This document shows positions 31,481-41,824 of a stretch of DNA of 64,000 nt, piece by piece; within the stretch, counting starts at the first letter, position 1; each line of letters begins with the position of its first letter. The notes under the pieces are model-generated. The model was not told the origin of the DNA, did not search any database, and saw nothing but the letters and a program-made list of their open reading frames with translations. A program made the position numbers and the translations under genes. The DNA lies in assembly GCA_020543525.1 (NCBI GenBank), contig JAHYIO010000031.1, positions 372,001 through 436,000 of the forward strand, written 5' to 3'. The DNA comes from Coriolopsis trogii. Its lineage: Eukaryota; Basidiomycota; Agaricomycetes; Polyporales; Polyporaceae.

Positions 31481-32387
31481 TAGGATAATTGATAGAGTGG
31501 CGACGATGGTCGGGCTCAGGTGTTGATCGTGATGGCGGACCCGTGGACAACTCAGAGGACAGCAGCCGCGAGACAGAAGATGGAGAGTATGGGATACATA
31601 TTGGAAGGCTTTGAGAGTCAGCCGACGAAGTTCAAGATGAGGCTGAGAATAAGGCACGCAATCATGTCGGTGTACGACAATAGGTCCCAGTATGATTGCA
31701 CAAGCTTTCACTTGCGGATGCACACATGAGTGCTTCTAGACGTACACAGAAAGGAGTAGGGTTGAACAGGATCTGCGCTGTTCAGAAGGTAGCAACATGG
31801 CTAGTTAGTAGTCGTGGGGATGAACGAAGGAAAGTTGCAAGACGCTCGTCGGGTCTCGAACGGTGCGGGTGGTCCGGGCGGCCCGATGGGTGTAGCAATT
31901 TGCGGTCTCTGCTCTCGCACTCATCCTCCAATGCTCTCCTATGCATATACTACACGTGGTCTGGAGTCTGTACGCTTCTCTCTATTCGGATTGAAACAAC
32001 ATTGCTGAGTTCTTTTCGTGGCGCTCTCACCATGGCTTGAGCCTCTGGGTTTCCACTTCATTCTCGACTGCATACGTGCGACTGCGATTGATCCCCTTCC
32101 TTCAAAGAAAGCCATGAGTATGAAAGACGTGTGGTTATGCACACATAGATGCTACTTCACGTGTCCGGAAGCATCTGTTCTACTGTAAACATCAGCCCTT
32201 GCGCTACAGACTGCTGCGTCGAGCGACTCGGCGGATGCATGGCCTCCTGTGCTATCTGGATTCTGGTCGCTGTACGTGGTCATGGATGGATTCTCTGCCC
32301 GTGGATTTAGCGTCGAGCTTCATTTGGATCTGTGTCGAAGTTGGTGTATATACGGGTGAGTGATTCTAAACTTCGCGTAAAGAAGAC

Positions 32388-32460
32388 ATGAGCGATGCGG
32401 CGAGTAGCTTGGCGGCCCACCAGGTGCATCCAAACGGTCACGCTGATCTCGCACAAATGG
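32388..32460 (+). promoter_or_regulatory. Conserved short upstream reading frame before PAM2-TM1
   Basis: An ATG-started 24-codon frame (MSDAASSLAAHQVHPNGH...) ends precisely at a GTGAGC splice-donor-like site at 32461. A related frame ending in the same donor precedes PAM2-TM3 (41825 onwards), and a more diverged one lies before PAM2-TM4 (minus strand, about 49480-49560). It may be a 5' leader exon or an upstream regulatory frame; no partner acceptor was established. Confidence 0.4.
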
Positions 32461-32588
32461 GTGAGCCAGCTTCTACCTTGTCTGCGTTGTTATAACCCCA
32501 GGCTTACCTTCAATTGTAGGGACGTAGGACGCCGCTGCCGAGCAATTGGCTGGCCATGTGAAGTGTTGATACGATCGCGCCCGCGCGG

Positions 32589-32655
32589 GGTTTGGTTCGG
32601 TTTGCACCCTGCCCGCCGCCCTCTCGTTTGTCACATATATGTTCGACTCTGCACT
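32589..32655 (+). promoter_or_regulatory. Core promoter block of PAM2-TM1
   Basis: GGTTTGGTTCGGTTTGCACC, a pyrimidine/CG spacer, and CACATATATGTTCGA. The same two blocks precede PAM2-TM2 (36040-36098) and PAM2-TM4 (minus strand, 49290-49350) at similar distances from the start codon, so they are probably shared promoter elements. Confidence 0.5.
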
Positions 32656-32772
32656 CCAATCTCTTCACATACTCTCTTTCCTCTTGCGCCCACCCACGGC
32701 CTCCAGCTCCAGCGACTTCGACGCAGCTTCACCCAACATCGACCAACCTCCGCACATCGACCTCTTCACACG

Positions 32773-35472
32773 ATGGGAACGACAGTCTTCTCCCCAGGCT
32801 TACTCCCCGTCATACATGGCAACACACACACACCCGGCAACACATCATATGGCATCGACGTTCAACTCGGCACCGGCGGCCCCCTTGTCCTCGACCCCAG
32901 CACGGCACTCTTCGTCCTCGCCCTCTTTGGCGCACTCGGCTTCCTCGTCCTCGTCCTCTCTTGCACCGTCGTCGTTCTTTCCCTCACGGTCGCTGCTCAG
33001 AGCACCCACAAGGACCTGAGCACACGGACTTTCGCCAACGCGATCACCGCCTTGTTCCGCTGCACCAATTGGATCATCCTCGCCGTCCACGCCGTATGCC
33101 GCCATGTCTACCGCCTCGCCCGACTCGTCTACCGAGCCAGCCCTCTCAAGCACGCCGTTGCCATCGTTCAAGATGTCTACTTTGCCGCACTCGCCATTCT
33201 CAACATCATATGGCAAGCAGGCGAAGCGTTCATCTTTGCCCTCTATCTCACCGGTCTGGTCGTCCTCAAGCTCGCGCTTCTACTTCTTCGTTTCGCCCAA
33301 GCTGCACACGCCCTATTCGCGCCTCTCTCCAGTCTCTCATCTACTGCCTACTCGATCTCCTCGACGGCCCTGCAGTACATGACCCTCTATACCTCCCCAA
33401 TGTGTCTCTGCGTCTATGCATACACCTGGCATGCCGTCCGTATATCTGGCAAAGTCGTCTCCATGGCAGTTTCCGTCGTTGGCGGACTTGTCTCTTATCT
33501 TCCGGCCCTCCTCACTCTCGTCTGCCTCACCCTCACGACGGTCTTCTACATCCTCCTCGCCCTCCTCGTCAAGTTTGCGCTCTTCATTGCTGCAGAACAG
33601 CGGGATCCTTCCATTCAAGCGGAGAAGGGGGAATCTACCATGGTCATCTTCAAGGCTCTCCACACGCCTCAAGTTAACAACGTTGTTACGACGATGTCTA
33701 TCCGCCCGAGGCTACACATCTCCAAGTTCCACCGGTTGGCCCCAAGATATCTTGAGGAAGAGTCCATCGGATCGGAATCATATCAGGTTGACAGTACGTG
33801 CCTCTTATTGCAGTATTGCTCAGAGCATTTCCCTGATGTAAGATCTTGCAGACGTCTCCGATAGCCTTGCTATCGTTGTGTGTAGTGCCTGGATTCTTAC
33901 TCTTCTCGGAAACGCCCCACGCCAGCTCGAACAGTCTCGAGCGGAGAACACAGCATCTGCGACCGGACGACAGCTTTGCATCCGTCGGGACAACGTCCTC
34001 GCCTTCAACGGCGTGAACGTGATGGATACGACCGCATACATCGAGGAGATGAATGATGACATTGTAGTTGCCATAGATGGCGCGCCGGAGATCGAGACCG
34101 TCATGGATACAGTACCTGAAGTATCCGTGGAGTACACCATGGTTCCCTATGGACCATCACCTCGTGAGTATCTCTGTCCAACTCGGGGTCCAACCACTAA
34201 TGACGCGTCTGTCATTCAGCCCCGCTCGTCCAGACACTAACATCCCCCGCGTTCTTCCGCGAACTGACTGGGGAGCGAACCACGCTCGCCTGCCGATTCG
34301 TGGCATACGGACTCACCAAGCGTCTCCGCATCGTCCCGGAACAAGTCAATGTCACCGCTCGCACCCATCGTCATCTCGCAGTGCATGCCCACTTCTCGCT
34401 AGTTGCATACCGCTCAGTGAGCAGGACTTGGGCAACCCGGGCCATCTTCGATTGCGGCGAGGCTGATCGTCACCTGACCTCTGAAGACGATGAGCCACAA
34501 CCTGGTTTGTCAGAATCTGAAGATCCGGACAAGACCCTTTGCGAGCCCGTCGTGCCGGACATCGTCTTGGAGGTGCTTGAGAAGACCGACGACGAACTAT
34601 TGGACCTCGTCAATACTCCGTCACCGAGGCTTATTTCCAGCCGTTCCCTCGACGAGAAGGTGGAGCAGCGAATTGCCATCATCACGCTCGCAGCCAAGGT
34701 CGCGCGTAACTTCAAGCTGGACTCGATGTGGGACGACTACGCCAAGTCCGGGAGTGCGTCCATGGCGCTCTTGTCCAAGGCCATCGTGCAAGCTCTCGTC
34801 GCATCAGCGACGTTCGATACCTCCTCGGTGGACCCCTCTGTTTCTCAGTCGGATCTCAAGGCAAATGCCTCTACGTTTGTTCCAGTAGCGCTCAGGGCAG
34901 CAGTTTCATCGGAGTCCCTCAGCGGCAAGTCCATCTCCGAGTCAGCTCCGAGTCTCAAGGCGACGGCGGCGCCCTTCGTCCCATCCATGGCTAGACAAGC
35001 TGCGGTAGCCGAGCTGCGTTCTCACAACGAGTCAACAAGTGCGAAGCCCCTTGAGTCCGAGTCTTGCCTCAAAGCATCTGCCGCCGCGTTCATCCCATCG
35101 GCTCTCAACGTCGCGCCGACTAGTCCTCTTCCGGATGCGGTTTCGCCCACTAGCAGCAGCGATAAGCCTGCGTCCCAGTGCAAGTCGACGCTTCAGCCAA
35201 CGGCCACCCCGTTTATCCCGACACCACCCAAGTCAGCGGAAGGGCATCCACCGAGCACCCGGCTGAACGCCGCAGCACCTCAGTTCGTCCCTGTTGGTAT
35301 GCCGTGCGATCCGCCCGACCACACAGACGGGGCTCTGTCTGCGACGGTCACGCAGGCGCAGGCCAAGTCCACATGGAACGGTCGGATTCCACACTCGGTG
35401 CGTCGGGCGCGGAAGCGGGCAAAGGAGGCATTGGCATTGGCCGAGGCGGCGGCGGCGGCGGTGGAACAGTGA
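32773..35472 (+). CDS. PAM2-TM1: multi-pass membrane protein with five PAM2-like motifs
   Basis: Three exons, 32773-33793, 33852-34163 and 34220-35472, with 58- and 56-bp introns, giving 861 residues. Residues 44-75, 135-175 and 228-273 are strongly hydrophobic, each long enough for one or two passes. Then comes a soluble region with a conserved helical block (SLDEKVEQRIAIITLAAKV, ~590). The tail has five spaced copies of L-x-x-x-A-x-x-F-[VI]-P: LKANASTFVP (657), LKATAAPFVP (690), LKASAAAFIP (728), LQPTATPFIP (769), LNAAAPQFVP (793). This spacing and composition match PAM2, the peptide bound by the MLLE domain of poly(A)-binding protein (family knowledge). The C-terminus is a basic amphipathic helix (RIPHSVRRARKRAKEALAL, 833-851). 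No signal peptide. I know of no named family with this architecture; a role tethering PABP/mRNA to a membrane is inference. The start agrees with PAM2-TM4. Confidence 0.85.
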
Positions 35473-36203
35473 CCTTTACATATTGTTCTCGTGCTCCACT
35501 GACTCTATTACTGTCACTAATATTTTCTTGATAACACATTTTGCCTCACATCACTATCCGTTGTATTATACCTTAATACCCTGCAGACTATATTACCCCT
35601 TTTCGTCTCGCTTCCCACCGATTCGATCGCACGGAGACTCGTCGAGTTCCTTCATTTCTGGCCTGCAGACTCGAGGGGCCCAGGTGAGGTACTGGCGTCT
35701 CCGCCCTTGGGTAACAAAAGTCTATATGCGAGGTCTAATGTTACGTGAGCAGAGGGTAAGTGTTTTGCTTATCGGAGGTCGAATGTTATTTCCACGATCG
35801 ACATCCGTAACAAGCCTCACCCCGTAAAGAACGTTAACGCTTTCTTCATTCTTCATCAAAATCGAATCGTAAGTTCCTTCAGTGCCAGCCGGGCCCCGCG
35901 ACCACATATGCTGGCGAAGACCTGTATTGCTACGCACAGCTATGCTATTACAAGTCCCAGTCGGGGTGATCCAGGTACAGGTATTCTCCCTTGCATGTGG
36001 CCCCACGTACGCGTACGTATTGAAGCAAGTGGTGAGTAGGGTTTGGTTCAGTTCGTACCTTGTCTGCCCCCCACTGGCTTGTCCCACATATGTTTGACTT
36101 CGCATATTCCACCTCATCACATACTTCTTTCCTCTCTCCGCCACCCACGTGCACGGCCTTCAACGGCTTCGATGCAGCTTCAACCAACCCCCACCCCGTC
36201 ACG
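35473..36203. other. Intergenic region between PAM2-TM1 and PAM2-TM2
   Basis: Contains the 3' region of the first gene and, at 36040-36098, the promoter block shared with PAM2-TM1. Nothing else recognised. Confidence 0.5.
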
Positions 36204-36266
36204 ATGGACACGACATTCTTCTCACCTGGCTAATTCCCCATCATACATGGCAACACACCCGGCAAC

Positions 36267-38759
36267 ATGGACACTCAACTCGGCACCGGCCGCTTTGTCG
36301 TCGTCGACAACGGCGCGACCCTCATCGTCCTCGCCCTCCTTGGCACATTCGGCTACCTCCTCCTCGTCCTCTCTTGGTCTATCCTCGTTCTTTCCCTCAT
36401 GGTCGCTGCACAGAGCACCGAAGAGGACTTCAGCACAGGGACTTGCGACGATGCAGTCGCCGCCTTGTTCCACTGCGCCAATTCTATCGTCCTCGCTGTA
36501 CGCGCCGTCTGGCGCCATGTCTTCTACCTCGCCCGAGTCGTCTATAGAGCCAGCCTTCTCAAGCATGCCGTTGCCATTGTTCAAGACCTCTACTTTGCCG
36601 CACTCGCTGTGTTCAATATCGTATGGCAAGTAGGTGAAGCTGTCATCTTCGCCCTCTATCTCGCCGGTATGGTCGTCCTCAAGCTCGCGCTTGCCATCCC
36701 TCTCTTCACCCAAGCTGCGCCCGCTCTAGTCGCCCCTCTCTTCAGTCTCTTCTCCACAGCCTACTCGACCTTCATCAAGGTCATGCAGTGCATGGCCCTC
36801 CAGTTCTGTGTCAACGCATACACTCCGTATGCCATTCGTTTATCTGGCCAAATGCTCTCCTTGGCTGTGGTACTTCTCTCTTACATTCCCATCCTTTTCA
36901 CTCCCGTCTGCTCTACGCCCAAGACCCTCTCCTGTACGCTTCTGGCCTTACTTGTCGCGTTTGCACTCTTCGTTACTGCGGAATCGTGGGCTCCTTCCGT
37001 TCAAGCGAAGAAGGGGGAATCTAACATGGCCACCTTCAAGACTCACCGCTGCACGATCACCGCTCAACTTCAGGTTAACAACACTGCTGCGACGGTGTCT
37101 ATCTTCCCCACGATGCAAGTATCCAGGTTCGATAGGTCGGTCCCAACCCCCCCGGGGGGTCAGGAAGAGTCCATCAAAGCAGAATCGTATCAGGTTGACG
37201 GTGTGTGCCTCCCATTGGTGTAGTCCTCGGAGTATTCGTCTCATTTGCTTTCTTGTAGATGCCCTCAACTTGTATTGTGCCTGGATTCTCACTCTTCTCT
37301 GTTACGCCCAATATCAACTCGAACTGTATCAAGCGCGAAACGCAGCTTCTGGGACACGACGGCATTTTTTCATCTCGCGGGATGACGTGCTAGCCTTCAT
37401 GGGCGTGATTGTGATGGATACCACCGCATACATCGAGGACGTGAACGATGACAACGTAGAGACGACTGCCGAGAGCCCCAGGGATACAGTACCTGAGGTA
37501 TACGTCGAGTACGCCATGGTCCCCTATGGGACGTCACCACGTGAGCACCTCTGTCAAGCTTCTTGGAGTCCTAGAACTCACGGTGCATATCCCCCTCAGG
37601 CCCACCGGTTCATACTCTCCCCTCGATCCTCAGCGGAAGGACTTCGGAAACCCGGAATATCGTGGATTGTGGCGACGCCGCTCACCGTCATCTTCCGGCA
37701 TCTGATGACTTGGACGATAAGTCACAGCTTGTTGGGCCAGAGGGCGAAGACCCGAACAAGACCCTCTACGAGCCTGTTTACCCGGCTATCGTGTCGGAGG
37801 AGCCTGAGAAGACCGACGACGACGTTTTGGACGTGTTCGATACCCCGGCACAGACGCTTGTTCCGAGCCGTTCACTCAACGAGAAGGTGACGCAACGAAT
37901 CGCCGTCATTACGCTCGCGGACAAGGTTGCGCGTAACTTCAGGCTGGGCTCGATGTGGGACGACTGCGCCACGTCCGCGATGGCATCGCGAACGCTCTTG
38001 TCTAAGGCCATCGTGCGAACTCTCGTCGCATCTGTGGAGTCTAGTATCCCTCTTGCACAGCCCGCCGTTCCTCCGGTCGAGCTGCGGGAACAGGCCGTGG
38101 CCAATAAAAATCCTCCAAGCGCCTCGACGAGCAGCTATGAATCCTCTCGGCCAGTTTACAAGACAACGGCCTCTGCGCTTGTTTCAGCAGCGCCAAGGGT
38201 AGCAGCTTCGACGGAGTCGCTCAGCAAGTCCACTGGTATCTCTAAGTCACCTCTCATGGTGCCGGCGGCCCATTTTGTCCAGCCCTTCGTCCCACCCATG
38301 TGCAGACAGGCTGAGGACGCTTGCATGCGTTCTCACAGCGAGTCAGCAAGCACGAGGCCCCTCGAGTCTGAGTCTTGCCTCAAGGCATCCGCCCCAGCGT
38401 TCGTCCCATCCGCATTCACGGTGGCGTCGACTAGGCCTCTTCCCGACTCCGAGCTTTGCACTTGCAGCAGCAGCAGCAGCCCTGCGTGGATTTTCAAGCC
38501 GACGGACATTCCGTTCGTGCCCGGGCCGGCGACACCGAAGTCAGCAGAAGCGCTTCCACCAAGGACCCAGCTGAACGCGGCCGCACCTCTGTTCGTCCCG
38601 CTCGGTATGTGGAGCGATCCGCATGATCACGGGGACGGGACATCATATGTGAGGATGACGACCAACTCGAAGAAGGGTCGGATCCCACACTCGGTGCGCC
38701 GGGCGAGGAAGCGGGCAAAGGCAGCATTGGCATTGGCCGAGGCGGCGGCGGAGCAGTGA
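36267..38759 (+). CDS. PAM2-TM2: shortened paralogue, relocated start, internal deletion
   Basis: Exons 36267-37200, 37259-37540 and 37600-38759 join in frame to 791 residues. The ancestral ATG (36204) survives but is followed after nine codons by TAA (36231). Translation can restart at 36267, losing about 21 residues before the first hydrophobic segment. At the start of exon 3 about 160 bp present in PAM2-TM1 and -TM4 are missing (the block with CRFVAYGLTKRL), yet the reading frame is kept through the splice. Two PAM2-like motifs remain clean (LKASAPAFVP ~666, LNAAAPLFVP ~730). Three others are degraded (VYKTTASALVS, MVPAAHFVQP, FKPTDIPFVP). The basic C-terminal helix (RIPHSVRRARKRAKAALAL) is conserved. 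It could be functional but under weaker constraint than its neighbours. Confidence 0.72.
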
Positions 38760-39663
38760 ACTTCACATACTATGCCTGTACTCTACACACTACTCACTAC
38801 TTTTACCCTGTTCTCGACGCATTGTGTCTCACAAGCTAGTACCCACTGTCAATGTACGATCACATCTCTGTATACGCTTACGCCCTGTAGACTATATACC
38901 GCTCTTCTCACTTCGGTCGCGCGCAAACTGGTCGAATAAGTTATCCCGAGAGGCCGTAAGGAGTTCGCGCGGCGGTAACCAGGGTCGTAATCATAAACTG
39001 TCGTTCGTAGTACGGTGTCGCGACCGGAAGCGATCGTGCAAGCATCGGCCACGTTCAGAGGGGACTCCGGATGAGCTGATGCTGCCAATGGGCCGCGATG
39101 CAGGCTACGAATGTGGTCTGTCAAAAGGGCCAGTTAGACATTATAATCAATGACATGAAGATGATGAACAGAATGATCACATTCGAAAAAAAACATAAGT
39201 TATCTCGAGCCTTGAAGGTGACGATTCGACGCGCACCAACTTGAGCACGAGACCATCCAGACTGGACCTGAAGAGACTGAGAGGCGGGCGAAGGGTGTAT
39301 GAGTCCGTGGTAGACGCTTTTGGCGCGGGTGCCGACGAGAGCCGCCGAGGAAGAGTGGTCCGACCGCAGGCGAGGACGAGCCGCAGGAGGTGCACGTCGG
39401 ACTTGCGTTGCGAGAGAGAGCAGGAGTAGATGGTCGACTTTGAGAAGGCGTCGACGAGATGGACGGAGTCCTCGGCGTACCGACGAATAAGAAGGGCGTC
39501 CTCACGAGCGTCGCAGCGGAACGTGCGTTCTGCTTGAGAAAGGCGACGACGCCCTCGAGTCCGTACGTTCTAGCTCGCTTATTTTTATGCTGTTGAGAGG
39601 CGCCCTCTGCACTGTGCTTAGCTATAGTGTGAGAGCTTGCTTGAGCTGCACTAGCTCTCCTTC
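38760..39663. other. Intergenic, with a possible decayed minus-strand exon
   Basis: On the minus strand at about 39200-39560 two overlapping frames together resemble coding sequence (RTYGLEGVVAFLKQ in one, then DALLIRRYAEDSVHLVDAF in the next), suggesting a frameshifted gene relic. Family unknown. Confidence 0.3.
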
Positions 39664-40926
39664 TTACTCGACGTGCGCATCGTGCAACTGGGAGATCGCC
39701 TCGTCTCGGCCTTCAAGAGCCTCGGAGGAGATGCGCGTGAAGTCCTCTGTAGCCTGCTGACGCTCTTCGAGGGCTCCGCGAGACTCCGCACAATCAAACT
39801 TGAGTGCGCTGAGAGTTTGGCGAGCCGAGCGGAGAGTCGTACGAAGCTGAGCGCACTCGTTGGTCGGAGCAGCCCGAGCCTCACGAGCGGACTCGAGGGC
39901 GACGCGAAGCTTGGCGGGTTCGCCAGTAGTTGAGCGCAGCGTCACGCACGTTGCTGCCAGTTCCGGGCGGACGGCCCGCAGCTTAGAGTCAGCAGCGGAC
40001 GTTGAGAGTTGCAGTTGCTCGACTTGGGCCTGAAGGAGGCTCAGCGAAATTCTCAGGGTGTCGCAAACGACATATTCCTTCAATGCGTCATTCCCGACGG
40101 TTGGGTTCCCTGTGGCCATGTATAGTGCTGCATTGGTTGTGGTTCTCAGCTGTTTCGCCACATTCTGGAGAGAGTGAGTGTCAACGCTCGGGCAGAACTA
40201 CTGATCCACCTTCTACTCACCTCATAGTCCGCAATATCTCGTTCCAGCGTTGCTATCACGCTGTCTCGTTCGATACACCGCTCACAAAGCGCGGCGCATT
40301 CCTTCTACAAGTCGTCCTTCTGTGAACAAGTCAATGCTAATGCCCTGATGGTGTTAACTTGGACACCAGCGCGGCGTCCCGCTCCTCGGAACGCAGCACA
40401 TCGAGCTAACGCGTCCTCTCTTCAAGCAAGGCGTCTTTTACCTGCAGATCCTCTTGAGCGAAGTTGTGTTGTCTCCGCGCGCGCGGCCTTGCAGTTCTCC
40501 TTCGGTCATCGAAGGCAAAGTCGCAGAGGCTTGATCGTGTGCCATAAGCCATAGACTTGGGGAGGATGCTTTCTCATCGACGACGGAACGCAATGCCTGA
40601 GGGCGGATCTGACATGAGGCGGGAAATATGAATTGACACTCCAAATCGTCAGGCCGTTGTCGACCAGCCCTTACTAGTGCCTTGCTCCATCCGCGCATAG
40701 AGGAACGAAGTCGGAGGCGGCCTAAGCCCGCGGCGAGACCGGACAGGACACCAGGGACAGTAGTGGCAGTAATTCGAGCGACAGTGTTGATTGTGGTGGC
40801 GAAGAGACGGGCGACGAAGAAGACGGTGAACGCGAGAGAGCAGAGAATGGAGAGTATAGGATGCATCTTCGGATCGGTGGAGAGACAGCCAACGATGATG
40901 AGGTAGAGGATAATGTATGCAACCAT
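39664..40926 (-). pseudogene. TMCC family, copy 2 (membrane anchor plus coiled coil, frameshifted)
   Basis: The best copy of the family. First exon 40675-40926 encodes MVAYIILYLIIVGCLSTDP and a second hydrophobic stretch (SILCSLAFTVFFVARLFATT), then a basic end. GTAAGG at 40674 and an AG at 40609-40610 bound a 66-bp intron. The second exon starts RPQALRSVVDEK, matching PEAFLSVVDEI of copy 1, but later indels break the frame, and the heptad-like KDALLEERTR ends at TAG. The last exon (40164 to 39664) is open. It encodes a long charged helix (LRISLSLLQAQVEQLQLS, then ESAREARAAPTNECAQLRTT) typical of a coiled coil. A small tail-out or loop-anchored membrane protein is the likely ancestral form. 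Function unknown; an intact gene with unusual introns is not fully excluded. Confidence 0.5.
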
Positions 40927-41824
40927 GTTGGTATACAACGTCGCAGGTAGATGGGAGGCAAGCCTGGAGGAGTCAGGTAGGGAGAACGAGAGTGAGCAGA
41001 CATTTCGATGAGGACTTTGATATGCCTTGCGGAAGGGCTGTGTAAGCTGCATCCCCCTACCGACTTTTGTGGCTGACCCCACTGGCACTGAGCAGCGTCC
41101 AACTCTAACCATGTGTGCAACAAAGATATACACACCCCACAGAATGATGGACTCACAATGTATGGCCTGCACATCATTGTACATCATCGTGCTCAGAAGT
41201 CTCTTCGCAGACACCCCCCGCTCCGTACATATGGAACATGAAGCCCACCATGCCCGTGAGTCTGAGGTGCGTCCGCTTGTACATCATTGAAGCGCAGATT
41301 TCAGTAAGCTATACGTGGTCCAGAAGGTAGCAACACAGTCGGTGATGGCAGGCTCATAGAGGTTGGAGGATGAGTAGCAAGACGCTCGTTCTGTCTCGCC
41401 AAGTCGTACGGTGCGGAGGGTCCGCCGGACCGCGCGGCCAGCCTTCCGCTGTTGTCTGACGCACTCGCTGGTCTCCAGAATTCAGTACTCTCTCTCGTTT
41501 CACTTCGTTTATGACTATGCATGCGACTGCTATTTACTCCCCTCCGGCAAGGACACCCATGAACGATGAAGACGTGCTTCATCGGCACCATGGCCAGTTC
41601 AACTGTAGTCGTCAATCAGCTGCATCGAGCGACTCGGATGCACGCCTCCTCACCTGCGCTTTCTGGTCACAATATGTCCAGGCTCCACGTCCGTGTTCGT
41701 GGACATGAACACACACTCTGCCTGTTGACCGAGGGTCGAACTCGCTTAGACTGCCTTCTATCTAGTGCCCCTATAGTGGTCTACAGATTTGAAGTGCGGC
41801 ATTGACAGTTGACGCGAAGAGGAG
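40927..41824. other. Upstream regions of TMCC copy 2 and PAM2-TM3
   Basis: 41290-41820 resembles 31770-32330 (upstream of PAM2-TM1), and in inverted orientation 49560-49900 (upstream of PAM2-TM4). It is therefore part of the duplicated PAM2-TM unit. No gene is seen. Confidence 0.45.

Larger units (their letters stand above)
29939..31665 (-). pseudogene. TMCC family, copy 1 (nonsense codon and Tc1-like insertion)
   Basis: A decayed copy of the membrane/coiled-coil gene at 39664-40926. The ATG at 31663-31665 starts MIACLILSLILNFVG and then meets TGA where copy 2 has TGT (Cys). The gene is interrupted at a TA by the 891-bp element 30590-31480; sequence on each side aligns continuously with copy 2. 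Downstream pieces include PEAFLSVVDEIRILQDQVLG, a heptad-like stretch (ECDEALQAKDMVLDERTRL) and a last exon, WKLANTTAQFRLMQAKYPDL..., ending at TAA 29939-29941. The product would have been a short N-terminal membrane anchor with a cytosolic coiled coil. Function unknown. It lies convergent to HET gene 2, as copy 3 does to HET gene 1. Confidence 0.6.

Noticed and set aside
39664..40926. TMCC copy 2 as an intact gene
   Set aside because: Comparison with copy 1 shows indels and a TAG inside the heptad region; only the first and last exons are clean.
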